This document shows, one piece after another, positions 23,830-30,987 of a stretch of DNA of 64,000 nucleotides; within the stretch, counting starts at the first letter, position 1; each line of letters begins with the position of its first letter. The stretch comes from Streptomyces sp. TSRI0107 (GTDB lineage Bacteria > Actinomycetota > Actinomycetes > Streptomycetales > Streptomycetaceae). Location of the stretch: the NCBI RefSeq assembly GCF_001905845.1, contig NZ_LIVZ01000003.1:62001-126000 (forward strand), in the 5' to 3' direction. The notes under the pieces are model-generated. The model was not told the origin of the DNA, did not search any database, and was given only the letters and a program-made list of their open reading frames with translations. A program made the translations under genes and the position numbers.

Positions 23830-24750
23830 ATGTCTTCGGCACAGAAGGACACCCTCGAGGTAGACCTGGGCGGCCGTGCGGTCACGGTCCCCAAGGGGGG
23901 TCTGTACGACCGGTACCGGATGAACCCTGACCTCGACGAGGTCGCGCGTGACCCCCGCGTCAGCGGCGTGGACTTCTTCCGGCAGCTGCCCAAGATCAAG
24001 GTCGACTCCCCGATCGGCCCCACGCTCACCCCGAACTTCTACTACAGCGTCTCGACCGCCCGGCTCACGATGCTCGCGCCGTCCCGAGCGATCCGCACCC
24101 GGCTGCCCGGAGAGCTCGCGCCACTGGAGATCGCTCCGGGCCTCGGCCTGATCTCCGTGATGTTCTTCCGCTACGACGTGTGCGACATCGACTTCTACAC
24201 CGAGGCCGCCGTCGGCATCGCCGTCAGGCCCGCACGGCACGGGAAGCTCGGATTCTTCGACCTCGTCGCCGGCCTCAAGAACGAGCACCTCGACTCGTAC
24301 GTCCTGTCCCTGCCGGTGAGCACGGAGATCGCCCAGGTACGCGGCCACGACGGCTACGGCTTCCCCAAGTGGGTCACCGAGCTCGACGTGGACATCGACC
24401 GCAGCCGGACGACCGCCCGCGTGGCCAACGACAGCGGCGGAGTCGACTTGTCGCTGCTGGCGGCCACGCCGAAGCAGACCGCCCACCCGAGCGGCGAGCG
24501 CGTCAGCTCGCTCACCTCGTACACGACGATCAACGGCGCGTGGCACTCGACCCTGAGCCAGACGCACGTGCTGAGCGCCGGTACCACGCGCGTCCCGCGT
24601 GACATCACCCTCCAGGTCGGAGAAGGCCGCATGGCCGACGACCTGCGGTCGCTCAGGCCGATCAGGACCATTCAATTCGACGTCATGACCGAAGGCCAGC
24701 TCGCCCTGCACATGCCGGTCCCCACCTCGGTCCAGAACCGCAACAAGTAG
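23830..24750 (+). CDS. Acetoacetate decarboxylase (ADC) superfamily protein
   Basis: 306 residues of the ADC fold. The motif GHDGYGFPKWVTEL holds Lys180, the position of the Schiff-base lysine of acetoacetate decarboxylase; YRMNPDLDEVARDP and the DFYTEAAVGI strand also fit the family. Many ADC-like proteins with this lysine act on other keto acids or as hydratases/aldolases, so the substrate is open. An AGTGAGGAA ribosome site precedes ATG 23830. The ALDH gene starts 15 bp after the stop, so the two form an operon under the palindromic operator upstream. Confidence 0.85.
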   Translation: MSSAQKDTLEVDLGGRAVTVPKGGLYDRYRMNPDLDEVARDPRVSGVDFFRQLPKIKVDSPIGPTLTPNFYYSVSTARLTMLAPSRAIRTRLPGELAPLEIAPGLGLISVMFFRYDVCDIDFYTEAAVGIAVRPARHGKLGFFDLVAGLKNEHLDSYVLSLPVSTEIAQVRGHDGYGFPKWVTELDVDIDRSRTTARVANDSGGVDLSLLAATPKQTAHPSGERVSSLTSYTTINGAWHSTLSQTHVLSAGTTRVPRDITLQVGEGRMADDLRSLRPIRTIQFDVMTEGQLALHMPVPTSVQNRNK

Positions 24751-24765
24751 CGAGGATCCCCAGTC

Positions 24766-26364
24766 ATGGCCACCGACCACGCCACCCGCCCCACCGCTGC
24801 CCGCGCGCCAAGCCTGCCCGCGTCCATCGCTCCCGCCGCGCTCGAGCGGCTGGCCGCCCGGGTCTCGGCCGCGCCGAACGTCGCGCGGGTCACCACCAAC
24901 GCCCCTTACACCGGTGCCCCCCTCGCCGATCTGCCGGTCTCGACGCCCCTGGACGTCGAGGAGGCCTTCGCCCGCGCCCGTAGGGCGCAGAAGGCCTGGG
25001 CGGCCACGCCGCTCGACGAGCGCAAGCGGATCCTGCTGCGCTACCACGACCTCGTCCTGGCCCGTCAGGACGAGGCGCTCGACCTGATGCAGGCCGAGAA
25101 CGGCAAGACCCGCCGCGACGCGCACCTCGAAGTGGTCGACATCGCGATCACCGCCCGCTACTACGCCCGCAACGCCGCCAAGTACCTGAAACCCAAGCGG
25201 CGTCGCGGCGCCATCCCCGTCCTCACCCACACCACGGAACTGCGCCACCCCAAGGGCGTCGTCGCCGTCGTGTCCCCGTGGAACTACCCGTTGAGCATGG
25301 CCGCCGGCGATGCCATAGCGGCGCTGATGGCGGGCAACGCCGTGGTGCAGAAGCCGGACACCCAGACCGCTCTGACCGCGCTGTGGTCGCTCGACCTGAT
25401 GTACGAGGCCGGTCTGCCGGCCGGCGTGTGGCAGATGGTGATCGGCAGGGGCAGCTCCATCGGCGGCGCGCTGATGGACAACGCCGACTACATGATGTTC
25501 ACCGGCTCCACCGCCACCGGCCGACAGATAGCGAGTGACGCCGGCCGCCGCCTCATCGGCGCCTCTCTCGAACTCGGCGGCAAGAACGCCATGATCGTCC
25601 TCGACGACGCCGACATCGAGAAGGCCGCCGACGGCGCCGTCGCCGCCTGCTTCCCCTCCGCGGGACAGCTGTGCGTCTCCATCGAGCGCCTGTACGTGGC
25701 CGAGTCCATCCGTGACGAGTTCGTCGCCGCGTTCGTCGAACGGACCGAGAAGCTCAAGATCGGCGCCGCGTACGACTACAGCATCGACGTCGGCAGCCTC
25801 ACCACCCCGTCCCAGCTGAAGACCGTCACCGAACACGTCGGCGACGCCGTCGGCAAGGGCGCCACCGTCCTCGCCGGGGGCAGGGCACGCCCAGACCTGG
25901 GGCCGCTGTTCTACGAACCGACCATCCTCACCGGCGTCACCCCCGAGATGACGCTGCACGACCACGAGACCTTCGGCCCCGTCGTCGCCGTCTACTCCTA
26001 CCGTGACGTCGACGAAGCGGTCGCGCGCGCCAATTCCACGCCGTACGGTCTCAACGCCAGCGTCTGGACCAGGAACGGGGCCCGGGGCCGCGCCGTCGCC
26101 GCCCGCGTGCACGCCGGCACCGTCAACGTCAACGAGGCCTTCGCCGCCGCATGGGGAAGCATCGACGCGCCGATGGGCGGCATGGGCGACTCCGGCCTCG
26201 GCCGCCGTCACGGCGCCGACGGCATCCTCAAGTACACCGAACCCCAGACCGTCGCCCACCAACGCGTCCAGGGGTTCACCCCGCCGGCCCGCGTCTCCCC
26301 GGAGACCTGGGCCGCTCTCCTGACCGGCGCGCTGAAAGTCATGAAGGCAGCCGGCGTGCGCTGA
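24766..26364 (+). CDS. Aldehyde dehydrogenase, succinate-semialdehyde dehydrogenase-like
   Basis: 532 residues of the NAD(P)-dependent ALDH superfamily. The cofactor loop is SPWNYPLSM, then VVQKPD, FTGSTATG, the general base Glu269 in LELGGKN and nucleophile Cys303 in GQLCVS; EPTILTGVTPEM and ETFGPVVAV are the usual late motifs. The sequence style (TELRHPKGVV, GQLCVSIERLYV) is that of actinobacterial GabD2-type succinic-semialdehyde dehydrogenases, but the true aldehyde is unproven. It is the second gene of the ADC operon and is followed by a strong terminator. Confidence 0.9.
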   Translation: MATDHATRPTAARAPSLPASIAPAALERLAARVSAAPNVARVTTNAPYTGAPLADLPVSTPLDVEEAFARARRAQKAWAATPLDERKRILLRYHDLVLARQDEALDLMQAENGKTRRDAHLEVVDIAITARYYARNAAKYLKPKRRRGAIPVLTHTTELRHPKGVVAVVSPWNYPLSMAAGDAIAALMAGNAVVQKPDTQTALTALWSLDLMYEAGLPAGVWQMVIGRGSSIGGALMDNADYMMFTGSTATGRQIASDAGRRLIGASLELGGKNAMIVLDDADIEKAADGAVAACFPSAGQLCVSIERLYVAESIRDEFVAAFVERTEKLKIGAAYDYSIDVGSLTTPSQLKTVTEHVGDAVGKGATVLAGGRARPDLGPLFYEPTILTGVTPEMTLHDHETFGPVVAVYSYRDVDEAVARANSTPYGLNASVWTRNGARGRAVAARVHAGTVNVNEAFAAAWGSIDAPMGGMGDSGLGRRHGADGILKYTEPQTVAHQRVQGFTPPARVSPETWAALLTGALKVMKAAGVR

Positions 26365-26413
26365 GCAGCGATCGGCCATTCGACCGTGGCCCGCTCGGGC
26401 CAGAACACAGTAT

Positions 26414-26446
26414 GAGGGCGGCTCGTCCACACGACGAGCCGCCCTC
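26414..26446. terminator. Strong bidirectional terminator between ALDH and OYE genes
   Basis: A perfect 14-bp stem (GAGGGCGGCTCGTC, 26414-26427, with its complement at 26433-26446) around the loop CACAC, followed by TTCGTCTCG. It sits between convergent operons. Confidence 0.85.
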
Positions 26447-26510
26447 TTCGTCTCGCACGCCGCCATGCGGTGGCCGGGCACACGCTCGGGCCCGCGCGGT
26501 TCCGGCGGCG

Positions 26511-26607
26511 GGAGTTCGGCGCGAGTTCGGCGCGAGTTCGGCGTGGCGGGATCGCGTACGGCATCGGCGGCAGGCGGCAGGCGGCAGGCGGCAGGCGGCA
26601 GGCGGCA
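26511..26607 (+). repeat. Two simple repeat tracts between convergent genes
   Basis: Three copies of an 11-bp GCGAGTTCGGC unit (26511-26542) are followed by six copies of the 7-bp unit GGCGGCA (26566-26607). They lie in a 344-bp non-coding stretch (26365-26708) together with the terminator; no gene is seen there. Confidence 0.8.
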
Positions 26608-26708
26608 GGGCGATTCGTACCGCCCGGAGCCACATGCGGATGTGCCCGGCGTCCCCAACTGAGCTGGGCACACCGGACACATCCGAGGACATCGCCACGA
26701 GGGCGGCG

Positions 26709-27959
26709 TCAACGACCCGCGGTGCTCTGCGTGTTGGACAGCCAGGCTCGGTAGCCGCGCAGGGCCTTTCGCTGCTTCCGCTGCTCGCAGATCAGGGCGA
26801 TCGCCGGGTGAGTGCCGGGCTTGGGCTTGCGGCCACGGGCGAGGCGGCGCATCTGGTGGCGGACCTTCGCCATGCCGGCAGCGGAGGCGAGGGCCTTGTC
26901 CGACCAGGTCACCGGCTCCATCTGGCGGTCGGCCTCACGGTCTTGCGTCCAGCGGTCGGGGAGGTCGGGGGTGACCGCGAGGGCGGTGCCCATGCCGACG
27001 ACCGCCACCCCGCTGTCGAGAACCCGCTCGGCGGTGACGCGCTGGGTGATGCCCCCGGTCAGCATCAGCGGAAGGGGGCTCGTCCGAACCAGGTCCTTCG
27101 CGAGGTCCAGGAAGTAGGCCTCACGGGCCCGGGTGCGGTCATCGGCGGGGCGGCCGGTCATCGCGGGGCTCTCATAGCTGCCGCCGGACAGTTCGACCAG
27201 GTCGACGCCGAGCGGTTCGAGCATCGCGATCACCTGGCGCGCGTCGTCGGCGTCGAAGCCGCCGCGCTGGAAGTCGGCCGAGTTCAGCTTCACCGCGACC
27301 GCGAAGGACGGCGAGACGGCGGCGCGGACCGCCCGCACGACGTCGAGGAGCATCCGGGCCCGGTTCTCCAGTGAACCGCCCCACTGGTCGGTCCGCTTGT
27401 TGACCAACGGGGAGAGGAACTGCGAGAGAAGGTAGCCGTGCGCCGCGTGGATCTCGACGCCGTCGAACCCGGCCTTCTCCGCGCGGTGGGCCGTGACGGC
27501 GAACCGGGTCACGGTGTCCTCGATCTGCTGCGCGGTCATGGCCGTCGGGCGGCCGAAGCGGCTGCTGTGCTTGCCGAGGTCGACGCCGATGTCGGTCGGG
27601 CCCCACACGACGCCGGGCATGTCGGACGCCACCTGACGGCCGGGGTGGTTGATCTGCATCCAGATCGATCCGCCGCCGGACTTGCCGGCCTTCGCCCACT
27701 CGGTGAACGGCTTCAGGGGCGCGTGCTCGTCGAGCACGACTCCGGCAGGGCCGGTCAGCGCCTCGGCATGCACCATCACGTTGCCGGTGATCAGCAGTCC
27801 GGTGCCGCCGCGGGCCCAGCGCCGGTACAGCGTGAAGAGCTGTTCGTCGGGGAGCTGGCCGTCGCCGGCCATGTTCTCCTCCATGGCGGCCTTGGCGATC
27901 CGGTTGCTGAGCACCTGCCCGGAGCTCAGGCGCAGTGGCGAGAACAGCTCGCTGGTCAT
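26709..27959 (-). CDS. NADH:flavin oxidoreductase, Old Yellow Enzyme family
   Basis: 416 residues, FMN-binding TIM barrel. SNRIAKAAMEENMAGDG at the start, MQINHPGRQ, GFDGVEIHAAHGYLLSQFLSP, WGGSLENRARMLLDVVRAV and the phosphate-binding LMLTGGIT and VGMGTALAV segments are characteristic. It reduces activated C=C bonds with NAD(P)H. The start at 27959 is preferred because AAGGA lies six bases upstream; an in-frame ATG at 27977 would add six residues. The gene diverges from the TetR gene, and two palindromic operators lie between them. Confidence 0.9.
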   Translation of the reverse strand: MTSELFSPLRLSSGQVLSNRIAKAAMEENMAGDGQLPDEQLFTLYRRWARGGTGLLITGNVMVHAEALTGPAGVVLDEHAPLKPFTEWAKAGKSGGGSIWMQINHPGRQVASDMPGVVWGPTDIGVDLGKHSSRFGRPTAMTAQQIEDTVTRFAVTAHRAEKAGFDGVEIHAAHGYLLSQFLSPLVNKRTDQWGGSLENRARMLLDVVRAVRAAVSPSFAVAVKLNSADFQRGGFDADDARQVIAMLEPLGVDLVELSGGSYESPAMTGRPADDRTRAREAYFLDLAKDLVRTSPLPLMLTGGITQRVTAERVLDSGVAVVGMGTALAVTPDLPDRWTQDREADRQMEPVTWSDKALASAAGMAKVRHQMRRLARGRKPKPGTHPAIALICEQRKQRKALRGYRAWLSNTQSTAGR

Positions 27960-27992
27960 CCCGGTTCCTTCTTCCATGTCCGATCACTTACG

Positions 27993-28011
27993 ATGTATGC
28001 ACCACTCACAT
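27993..28011. promoter_or_regulatory. TetR-type operator, OYE-proximal site
   Basis: ATGTATGC-ACC-ACTCACAT matches ATGTRAGC-N3-GCTYACAT at 14 of 16 arm positions with the same three-base spacer as the site at 23791-23809. Confidence 0.65.
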
Positions 28012-28021
28012 TAGGGCCGCG

Positions 28022-28040
28022 ATGTAAGCGCTGTAAACAT
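28022..28040. promoter_or_regulatory. TetR-type operator, tetR-proximal site
   Basis: ATGTAAGC-GCT-GTAAACAT: a perfect left arm, five of eight right-arm positions, and the same spacing. Its centre is 29 bp from the neighbouring site and 25 bp before the TetR start codon, so autorepression is likely. Confidence 0.6.
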
Positions 28041-28055
28041 AAGGGGATGTGACTC

Positions 28056-28667
28056 ATGTCGCAGAGCGGTACGTATCATCACGGCGACCTGCGTGCCGCC
28101 TGTCTGCGGGCCGCGCGGGAACTGCTGGAGGAGGACGGAAGCGCGGGGCTCTCGCTGCGCGCGGTCGCCCGCCGGGCCGGCGTGTCGCCGACCGCCCCCT
28201 ACCGTCATTACGCGGACCGCGAATCACTTGTCTCAGCGGTCGCCGCGGAGGGATACCGCGAGCTTGCCGCGCACCTGACAGCGGCCCACCCCGCGCCTTC
28301 GACCCCGGATGATCTGGCCGCGGTCGCGGTCGCCTACGTGCAGTTCGCGATCGAGCACCCTGCCCTGTTCCGGGCGATGTTCGCGGAACCCTGCGACCCG
28401 ACCAGCGCGGAACGCGTCGCCGCGACCGCCGTGATCACCGAGTACGTGCAGGGCATCGTCCGCGACGCCTTCCCGGGCGCGGACGACGCGGACGCGCTGG
28501 CCACCACCGTGTGGGCCCTCGTCCACGGCCTGGCATTCCTGCACCTCGACGGCAAGCTGGACAGCTCCACGCCCGAGGTGGTCGCGGACCAGGTCCGCGC
28601 CTCCGTCCACGCGCTCTTCAGCGTGGCGCCCGCTTTGTCCCAGGCGGCGGCGTCGGCCGAGCAGTGA
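28056..28667 (+). CDS. TetR/AcrR regulator with WHG-type ligand domain
   Basis: 203 residues. The N-terminal 55 residues are a TetR DNA-binding domain (YHHGDLRAACLRAARELLEE, then LSLRAVARRAGVSPTAPYRHY). The remainder is the WHG C-terminal domain, ending in the typical WALVHGLAFLHLDGKL helix. It probably represses itself, the divergent OYE gene and, through an identical palindrome, the ADC/ALDH operon 4 kb upstream; an unknown small molecule would relieve it. The start ATG follows GGGGA. It converges on the lipoprotein gene, with a strong hairpin between them. Confidence 0.9.
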   Translation: MSQSGTYHHGDLRAACLRAARELLEEDGSAGLSLRAVARRAGVSPTAPYRHYADRESLVSAVAAEGYRELAAHLTAAHPAPSTPDDLAAVAVAYVQFAIEHPALFRAMFAEPCDPTSAERVAATAVITEYVQGIVRDAFPGADDADALATTVWALVHGLAFLHLDGKLDSSTPEVVADQVRASVHALFSVAPALSQAAASAEQ

Positions 28668-28704
28668 CCGTCCGGTCGCGGCCTCTCAGCGCCTGGGCAC
28701 GACG

Positions 28705-28814
28705 GCTGAGGAGCGAGTGCGCGGCCGGCCCCACTCGGGCGGTTCCGGCCGAGTGGGGCCCACTCGGGCGGTTCCGGCCGACGCGGCTCGCTCCGACGCG
28801 GCTCGCTCCTCAGC
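28705..28814. repeat. Inverted repeat enclosing direct repeats between convergent genes
   Basis: GCTGAGGAGCGAG (28705-28717) and its exact complement (28802-28814) frame two copies of a 23-bp direct repeat (28730-28752 and 28759-28781) and two adjacent copies of CGACGCGGCTCGCTC (28779-28793 and 28794-28808). It looks like a locally amplified terminator. Confidence 0.75.
28727..28760. terminator. Strong bidirectional hairpin
   Basis: GGCCCCACTCGG (28727-28738) pairs with CCGAGTGGGGCC (28749-28760); the stem continues inward with one mismatch, about 16 bp in total. It ends both the TetR and the lipoprotein transcripts. Confidence 0.75.
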
Positions 28815-28831
28815 GTCCCTCTCGAGCCTGC

Positions 28832-29890
28832 TTACGCCATGTCCTCGCTGAAGTCCTCTTCCATCATCGCGCCGCCGAACCCGCCCAGGATCTCGTCGAC
28901 GTCCAGCTCGGTGGCGTCGGCCGGGGCCGTGGGTGTCCGGCCCTCGCTGATCCGCACCACCAGGCCCAGCTTCTTCACGTCGGCGTTCTCGGCCAGCTTG
29001 GCGAGGTCGACGTACACCTCGGTCAGCTCGCCGTTCTTGAGCGTGAAGTCGGCTGTGACCTTGGTGTTCGGGGCGTCCGCGAAGTCCTTTTCCGTGGGCA
29101 GTTCCATGCCCGGCGGCAGGTCCTTGACGAGCGGGCGGATCTCGCCGACGAACTCCGTGATCAGCGTACGGAACGGAGCGGTGGCGGTGATGTGCTCGGA
29201 GCCGTCCTTGTCGTCGGCGGTCTTGAAGTCGACCTCGCGGGCGATGGTCTTGCGCAGCGCCTCAAGCACCCGCTTCTGCGTCTTGGCGTCCAGCGTGGGC
29301 TCCGGCGAGGGCTCCGCACCGGCCTCCGCCTCCAGTTCGGCGGTGGTCTCCTCCATCTTCTTGGTGTCGATCTTCACCCACTCGCCTTCCAGCACCTTCC
29401 TGAGGCCGTCCGCCTCCGGGGGCAGGTCCTGTGCCGACGGCACGGGGGCGCCCAGTGCCTTGCCGACGGAGTCCGTGTCGGTGCGGATGTAGGTGTAGTC
29501 GCCGATCACCCGGTACTCGATGAGGTCGCCGTCCTCGGTGCTGACCTTCATGGTCATACCGACGTAGTCCTTCTCGCCGGACTCGTCGATCGGCTTCTTC
29601 GACTGCACGGTGACACTGATCTTCGCGCCGCTGAGCAGGTCGGCGGCCTCGTCGGGCATCTCCTCGCCGGGCTCGGGGTCCGACGAGGAGTCAAGCGCCC
29701 TCAGGCTCTGGGCGTCGGTGTCCAGGTCGAGCTCGAAGGAGAGCGTCTTCTCCTGGCCGAGCTTCTCGAAGGCCTGGTCGAGCTTCTTCCCGGCGGAGAG
29801 CTGCTCCACGGTGCCGCAGGCGGCGGAACCCGCCAGGACGGCGCCGACTACGGCGGTGGCGGTCAGGGTCTTGCGTATGGCGGTGATGAT
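28832..29890 (-). CDS. Secreted lipoprotein, LppX/LprG-like
   Basis: The mature part (about 325 residues) is hydrophilic and acidic with alternating strands (LSFELDLDTDAQSL, YRVIGDYTYIRTD, VTADFTLKNGELTEVYVDL), resembling actinobacterial LppX/LprAFG-type lipoproteins that carry lipids or ligands outside the membrane. In frame upstream lies RKTLTATAVVGAVLAGSAACG, a full lipoprotein signal with lipobox cysteine (codon 29816-29818). Yet this frame has no ATG, GTG or TTG before the cysteine: GAGGAGA is followed by ATC ATC (29890-29885), and ATA stands directly before RKT (29878). The true start is therefore unusual (ATC/ATA, or CTG at 29866) or mutated; 29890 is given as the likely limit. Confidence 0.75.
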   Translation of the reverse strand: MITAIRKTLTATAVVGAVLAGSAACGTVEQLSAGKKLDQAFEKLGQEKTLSFELDLDTDAQSLRALDSSSDPEPGEEMPDEAADLLSGAKISVTVQSKKPIDESGEKDYVGMTMKVSTEDGDLIEYRVIGDYTYIRTDTDSVGKALGAPVPSAQDLPPEADGLRKVLEGEWVKIDTKKMEETTAELEAEAGAEPSPEPTLDAKTQKRVLEALRKTIAREVDFKTADDKDGSEHITATAPFRTLITEFVGEIRPLVKDLPPGMELPTEKDFADAPNTKVTADFTLKNGELTEVYVDLAKLAENADVKKLGLVVRISEGRTPTAPADATELDVDEILGGFGGAMMEEDFSEDMA

Positions 29891-30155
29891 GGTCTCCTCG
29901 TCACTGTGATCACGGTGTGATCGTCGAGAAGACTCCTGACACCGCCCAATGGTTGCCCTCCTGTCTCACCATGCGTCGTGTCGAAGCCCGCCGGCCGCGG
30001 AGGAGGCAGGGCGGATCCGCAGGCACCATGGCGCCGGTTCACTCAACTGCCCCGCAGCGGTTCGCCGTTGGCGCTGCAAGGGGGGCGGGGCGAAACGACG
30101 TCAGGACGACCGCCCCGCGCCGCCCATGCCATCACCTGTGCCATCGCCCCCGCCC

Positions 30156-30779
30156 TCACCCGTGCCCGCCATCCCCCGTGACGATCAGGCGGTCGGCCGC
30201 GGCGCGCGCCGCGGCCAGCGCCGCCGCGCGGTCGGTGCCGCGCTGGTTCAGCACAACGCGGGTGCTGAGCCCGTCGAGAAGCGCGAGCAACAGGTCGGCC
30301 CGCTCCGCGATCTGGTCCCGCGTGATCCCGAAGCGCCCTTGACTGACCCCCTTGGCGAGCAGCGACTCCAGGTCCCTCTGCCAACCGCGGTCCATCTCCT
30401 CCTGCGCGTCCCGCAGCGGGCCCTCCCCCGTCGTACGGGCCCAGAGCTCGATCCACAGCGTCCAGCGCGGGTCGCGCGGTCCGCGCGGGAGGTACATCCC
30501 GAGGAAGAGGTCCAGTTTGCGCTCGGCGGTCGTACGACGGGTGAGCAGGGCCCGCCGCTCCTCGCCGAGCTCGCTCTCGCTCCACCGCAGCGCCTCCAGC
30601 AGGAGCCGGTCCTTGCTGCCGAAGTAGTACAGGATGTGGCCGCCGCTGGTGCCCAGGCGCTCGGCGAGGGACGCCATGGTGAGCGAGGCCAGGCCGTTCT
30701 CGGCGATGACCGTCATGGCCTCTTCGAGCATCCGCTCCTGCGCGATGCGCCCGTCCCGCCGCCGCGCCGTTCCAGCCAC
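30156..30779 (-). CDS. TetR/AcrR family repressor (BetI-like)
   Basis: 207 residues. The DNA-binding domain covers residues 8-60 (RIAQERMLEEAMTVIAENG, then LTMASLAERLGTSGGHILYYF), followed by a BetI-like C-terminal domain with WTLWIELWARTT and a DQIAERADLLLALLDGLSTR helix. GTG 30779 is chosen since GGAGG lies seven bases upstream. It is divergent from the NCS1 permease gene with a perfect 15-bp inverted repeat between, so it most likely represses the permease/amidohydrolase operon and itself, responding to the transported substrate or a product. Confidence 0.9.
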   Translation of the reverse strand: MAGTARRRDGRIAQERMLEEAMTVIAENGLASLTMASLAERLGTSGGHILYYFGSKDRLLLEALRWSESELGEERRALLTRRTTAERKLDLFLGMYLPRGPRDPRWTLWIELWARTTGEGPLRDAQEEMDRGWQRDLESLLAKGVSQGRFGITRDQIAERADLLLALLDGLSTRVVLNQRGTDRAAALAAARAAADRLIVTGDGGHG

Positions 30780-30933
30780 GCGCCATCCTCCAGTCGGCCG
30801 CCGAATCGTCGGCCACCCAATCGTCGGCCGCCCACGTCGGCCGCCGACTCGTCGTGTCCCTGTCGTGCCCTGCCGCGACCTTATCCCGCGGATCCGGTTC
30901 CGGGTCTTGACGGGCGCGGCCCCATGCCACATC

Positions 30934-30968
30934 TTGAATGCCGTTCTAACTTCTAGAACGGCATTCAA
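30934..30968. promoter_or_regulatory. Perfect 15-bp inverted-repeat operator for the BetI-like TetR
   Basis: TTGAATGCCGTTCTA (30934-30948), spacer ACTTC, and the exact complement at 30954-30968, ending 19 bp before the permease ATG. The region is AT-richer than its surroundings. Both divergent promoters should overlap it. Confidence 0.75.
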
Positions 30969-30987
30969 ACTATCGAGAGGGGTCCGC

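Noticed and set aside
23290..26712. Open frame of 1,140 codons on the minus strand across the esterase, ADC and ALDH genes
   Set aside because: It spans three well-supported plus-strand genes and the repeat tract, and its product lacks recognisable motifs.
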